DNA from: Candidatus Borkfalkia faecipullorum
Lineage (GTDB): Bacteria; Bacillota; Clostridia; Christensenellales; Borkfalkiaceae
DNA: 61,764 nucleotides
Assembly (NCBI GenBank): GCA_019114245.1
Contig: DXFX01000070.1
Location: forward strand, 1-61,764
Reading direction: 5' to 3'
The translations under genes were made by a program, and so were the position numbers. Of this stretch, positions 61,089 through 61,764 are shown in pieces; the stretch's first letter is position 1; each line of letters begins with the position of its first letter. Under the pieces are notes generated by a model. The model searched no databases and was not told the origin of the DNA. It saw only the letters and a list, made by a program, of their open reading frames with translations.

Positions 61089-61274
61089 TTAAGTTCTTTC
61101 ATTGTTTTTATGTAATATATTCGTATTTTGCTCCGAGACGGTCAGGTACGACTCCGCCATTGTCTGAAAGTTTTTCGGGTAAGAGACGCATCCGAACTGC
61201 TCACGTTTTAAGCCGTAGCGGAATGCATCCTGTATCTGCTTTAAGTCCTTGCGTATTTGCTCTAAAGTTTTCAT
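61089..61274 (-). CDS. Small hypothetical protein, 61 residues
   Basis: Perfect GAGGAGG lies 8 nt before ATG 61274. The product (MKTLEQIRKDLKQIQDAFRY...) has an amphipathic N-terminal helix and a C-terminal part with AESYLTVSEQN. There is no signal or membrane segment. Small proteins of this kind are common in mobile elements, but no family was recognised. The longer frame to 61346 lacks a start signal. Confidence 0.6.
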   Translation of the reverse strand: MKTLEQIRKDLKQIQDAFRYGLKREQFGCVSYPKNFQTMAESYLTVSEQNTNILHKNNERT

Positions 61275-61311
61275 GATTTTACCTCCTCGGTTACAGTCAA
61301 AAAGTTGGGGT

Positions 61312-61440
61312 TGTGAGAGCGCGGCATGCGCTTGGTATATATACAAGTGGAACCGTTTTTTGCAGTTCCGAAATGTGCGGTTTATATACGCCGGATATAC
61401 CCCTGTGAGAGCGCGGCGTGCGCTTGTCTTTGATACAAGT
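61312..61440. repeat. Pair of 37-bp direct repeats
   Basis: TGTGAGAGCGCGGC(A/G)TGCGCTTG...ATACAAGT occurs at 61312-61348 and 61404-61440, 92 bp apart, with a few differences in the middle. It lies upstream of the small gene, in sequence that looks like the edge of a mobile element. Confidence 0.65.
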
Positions 61441-61764
61441 CGGCGGCTACGCTGACGGACGGCTGTCGCCGCCCGTCACCCTCGGCGCTACGCGCCTCGG
61501 GCGCCGAGACAAGCACACGCCTGAAGCCGCGCAACCCAATCAAAAAACACGAAAACAAAGCGACGACGGGCGGGGCGTTTGCGCTGACCCGCTCCCAACC
61601 TAATCCGCCCCATGAAAACGCGACTTTGTAATAAAAAGATGAATTGTCAAACTAAGTGCAACACTTTGCGAGATTTTCAAGGAACAAATCTTGCGGTGTT
61701 CGAAAATGCAAAACTTTCTTGGGCCTGGCGTTTAAGAGCGCCAGGTTCTTTTTTAAAGTCGCGG
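61441..61764. other. Gene-free right edge with possible IS30-type end and a hairpin
   Basis: No supported gene. Complementary to GAATTGTCAAACTAAGTGCAACAC (written here in two parts: GAATTGTCAAAC and TAAGTGCAACAC, 61643-61666 approximately) is a sequence I associate with IS30-family terminal repeats; this is from memory and uncertain. A hairpin CCTGGCG/CGCCAGG (61724-61745) followed by TTCTTTTTT would terminate plus-strand transcription. Confidence 0.35.

Overview
The window looks like a Gram-positive, low-oxygen gut-type Bacillota (Clostridia, perhaps the uncultured Christensenellales). This is inferred from many lipobox proteins of the 'AAC-D/N/S' type, BspA-like LRR_5 repeats, InlB-type and Big_2 Ig-like domains, strong AGGAGG ribosome binding sites and TTGACA-17-TATAAT promoters. 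No rRNA or tRNA gene and no CRISPR array was seen.

Left edge (1-6.3 kb, + strand, lower GC): the tail of a tyrosine recombinase, then a 1644-residue LRR_5 surface lipoprotein and an unrecognised 246-residue protein. This looks like the end of an integrated element or an acquired segment.

Core (6.4-54.2 kb, almost all - strand, higher GC): a YoaK/DUF1275 membrane protein; a 655-residue lipoprotein with its own promoter and a folded leader; about 0.9 kb without a gene; then a roughly 21-kb, ten-gene operon transcribed from about 32.3 kb to a perfect terminator at 10.8 kb. That operon holds a 1681-residue lipoprotein, a 2429-residue S8 protease with LRR repeats, a 529-residue lipoprotein, an oligopeptide ABC importer (oppA, B, C, D, F) and a small membrane protein, which suggests extracellular protein digestion coupled to peptide uptake. 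Upstream of it is a second operon: small membrane protein, MoxR ATPase, DUF58 protein, two VWA membrane proteins and an LRR_5 lipoprotein. Upstream again is a single gene for a 3331-residue LRR_5 lipoprotein whose leader carries an intrinsic-terminator hairpin.

Right edge (54.2-61.8 kb, lower GC): an accessory island holding a truncated ORF at the junction, a broken AAA/DUF4143 ATPase gene, a convergent small-RNA unit resembling the antitoxin half of a holin-like type I toxin-antitoxin cassette, and a compact retron-like operon. The retron-like operon has a promoter, a noncoding RNA with a1/a2 inverted repeats, the TTAGC priming motif and an msd-like long hairpin, then a NERD-nuclease/SF1-helicase gene overlapping (ATGA) a 308-residue YADD reverse transcriptase gene. 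I consider this the most interesting system in the window: a retron whose putative effector is a NERD-helicase. Upstream of it lie an unrecognised 547-residue gene and a gene interrupted by an in-frame TAG, and then mobile-element-like direct repeats at the window edge.
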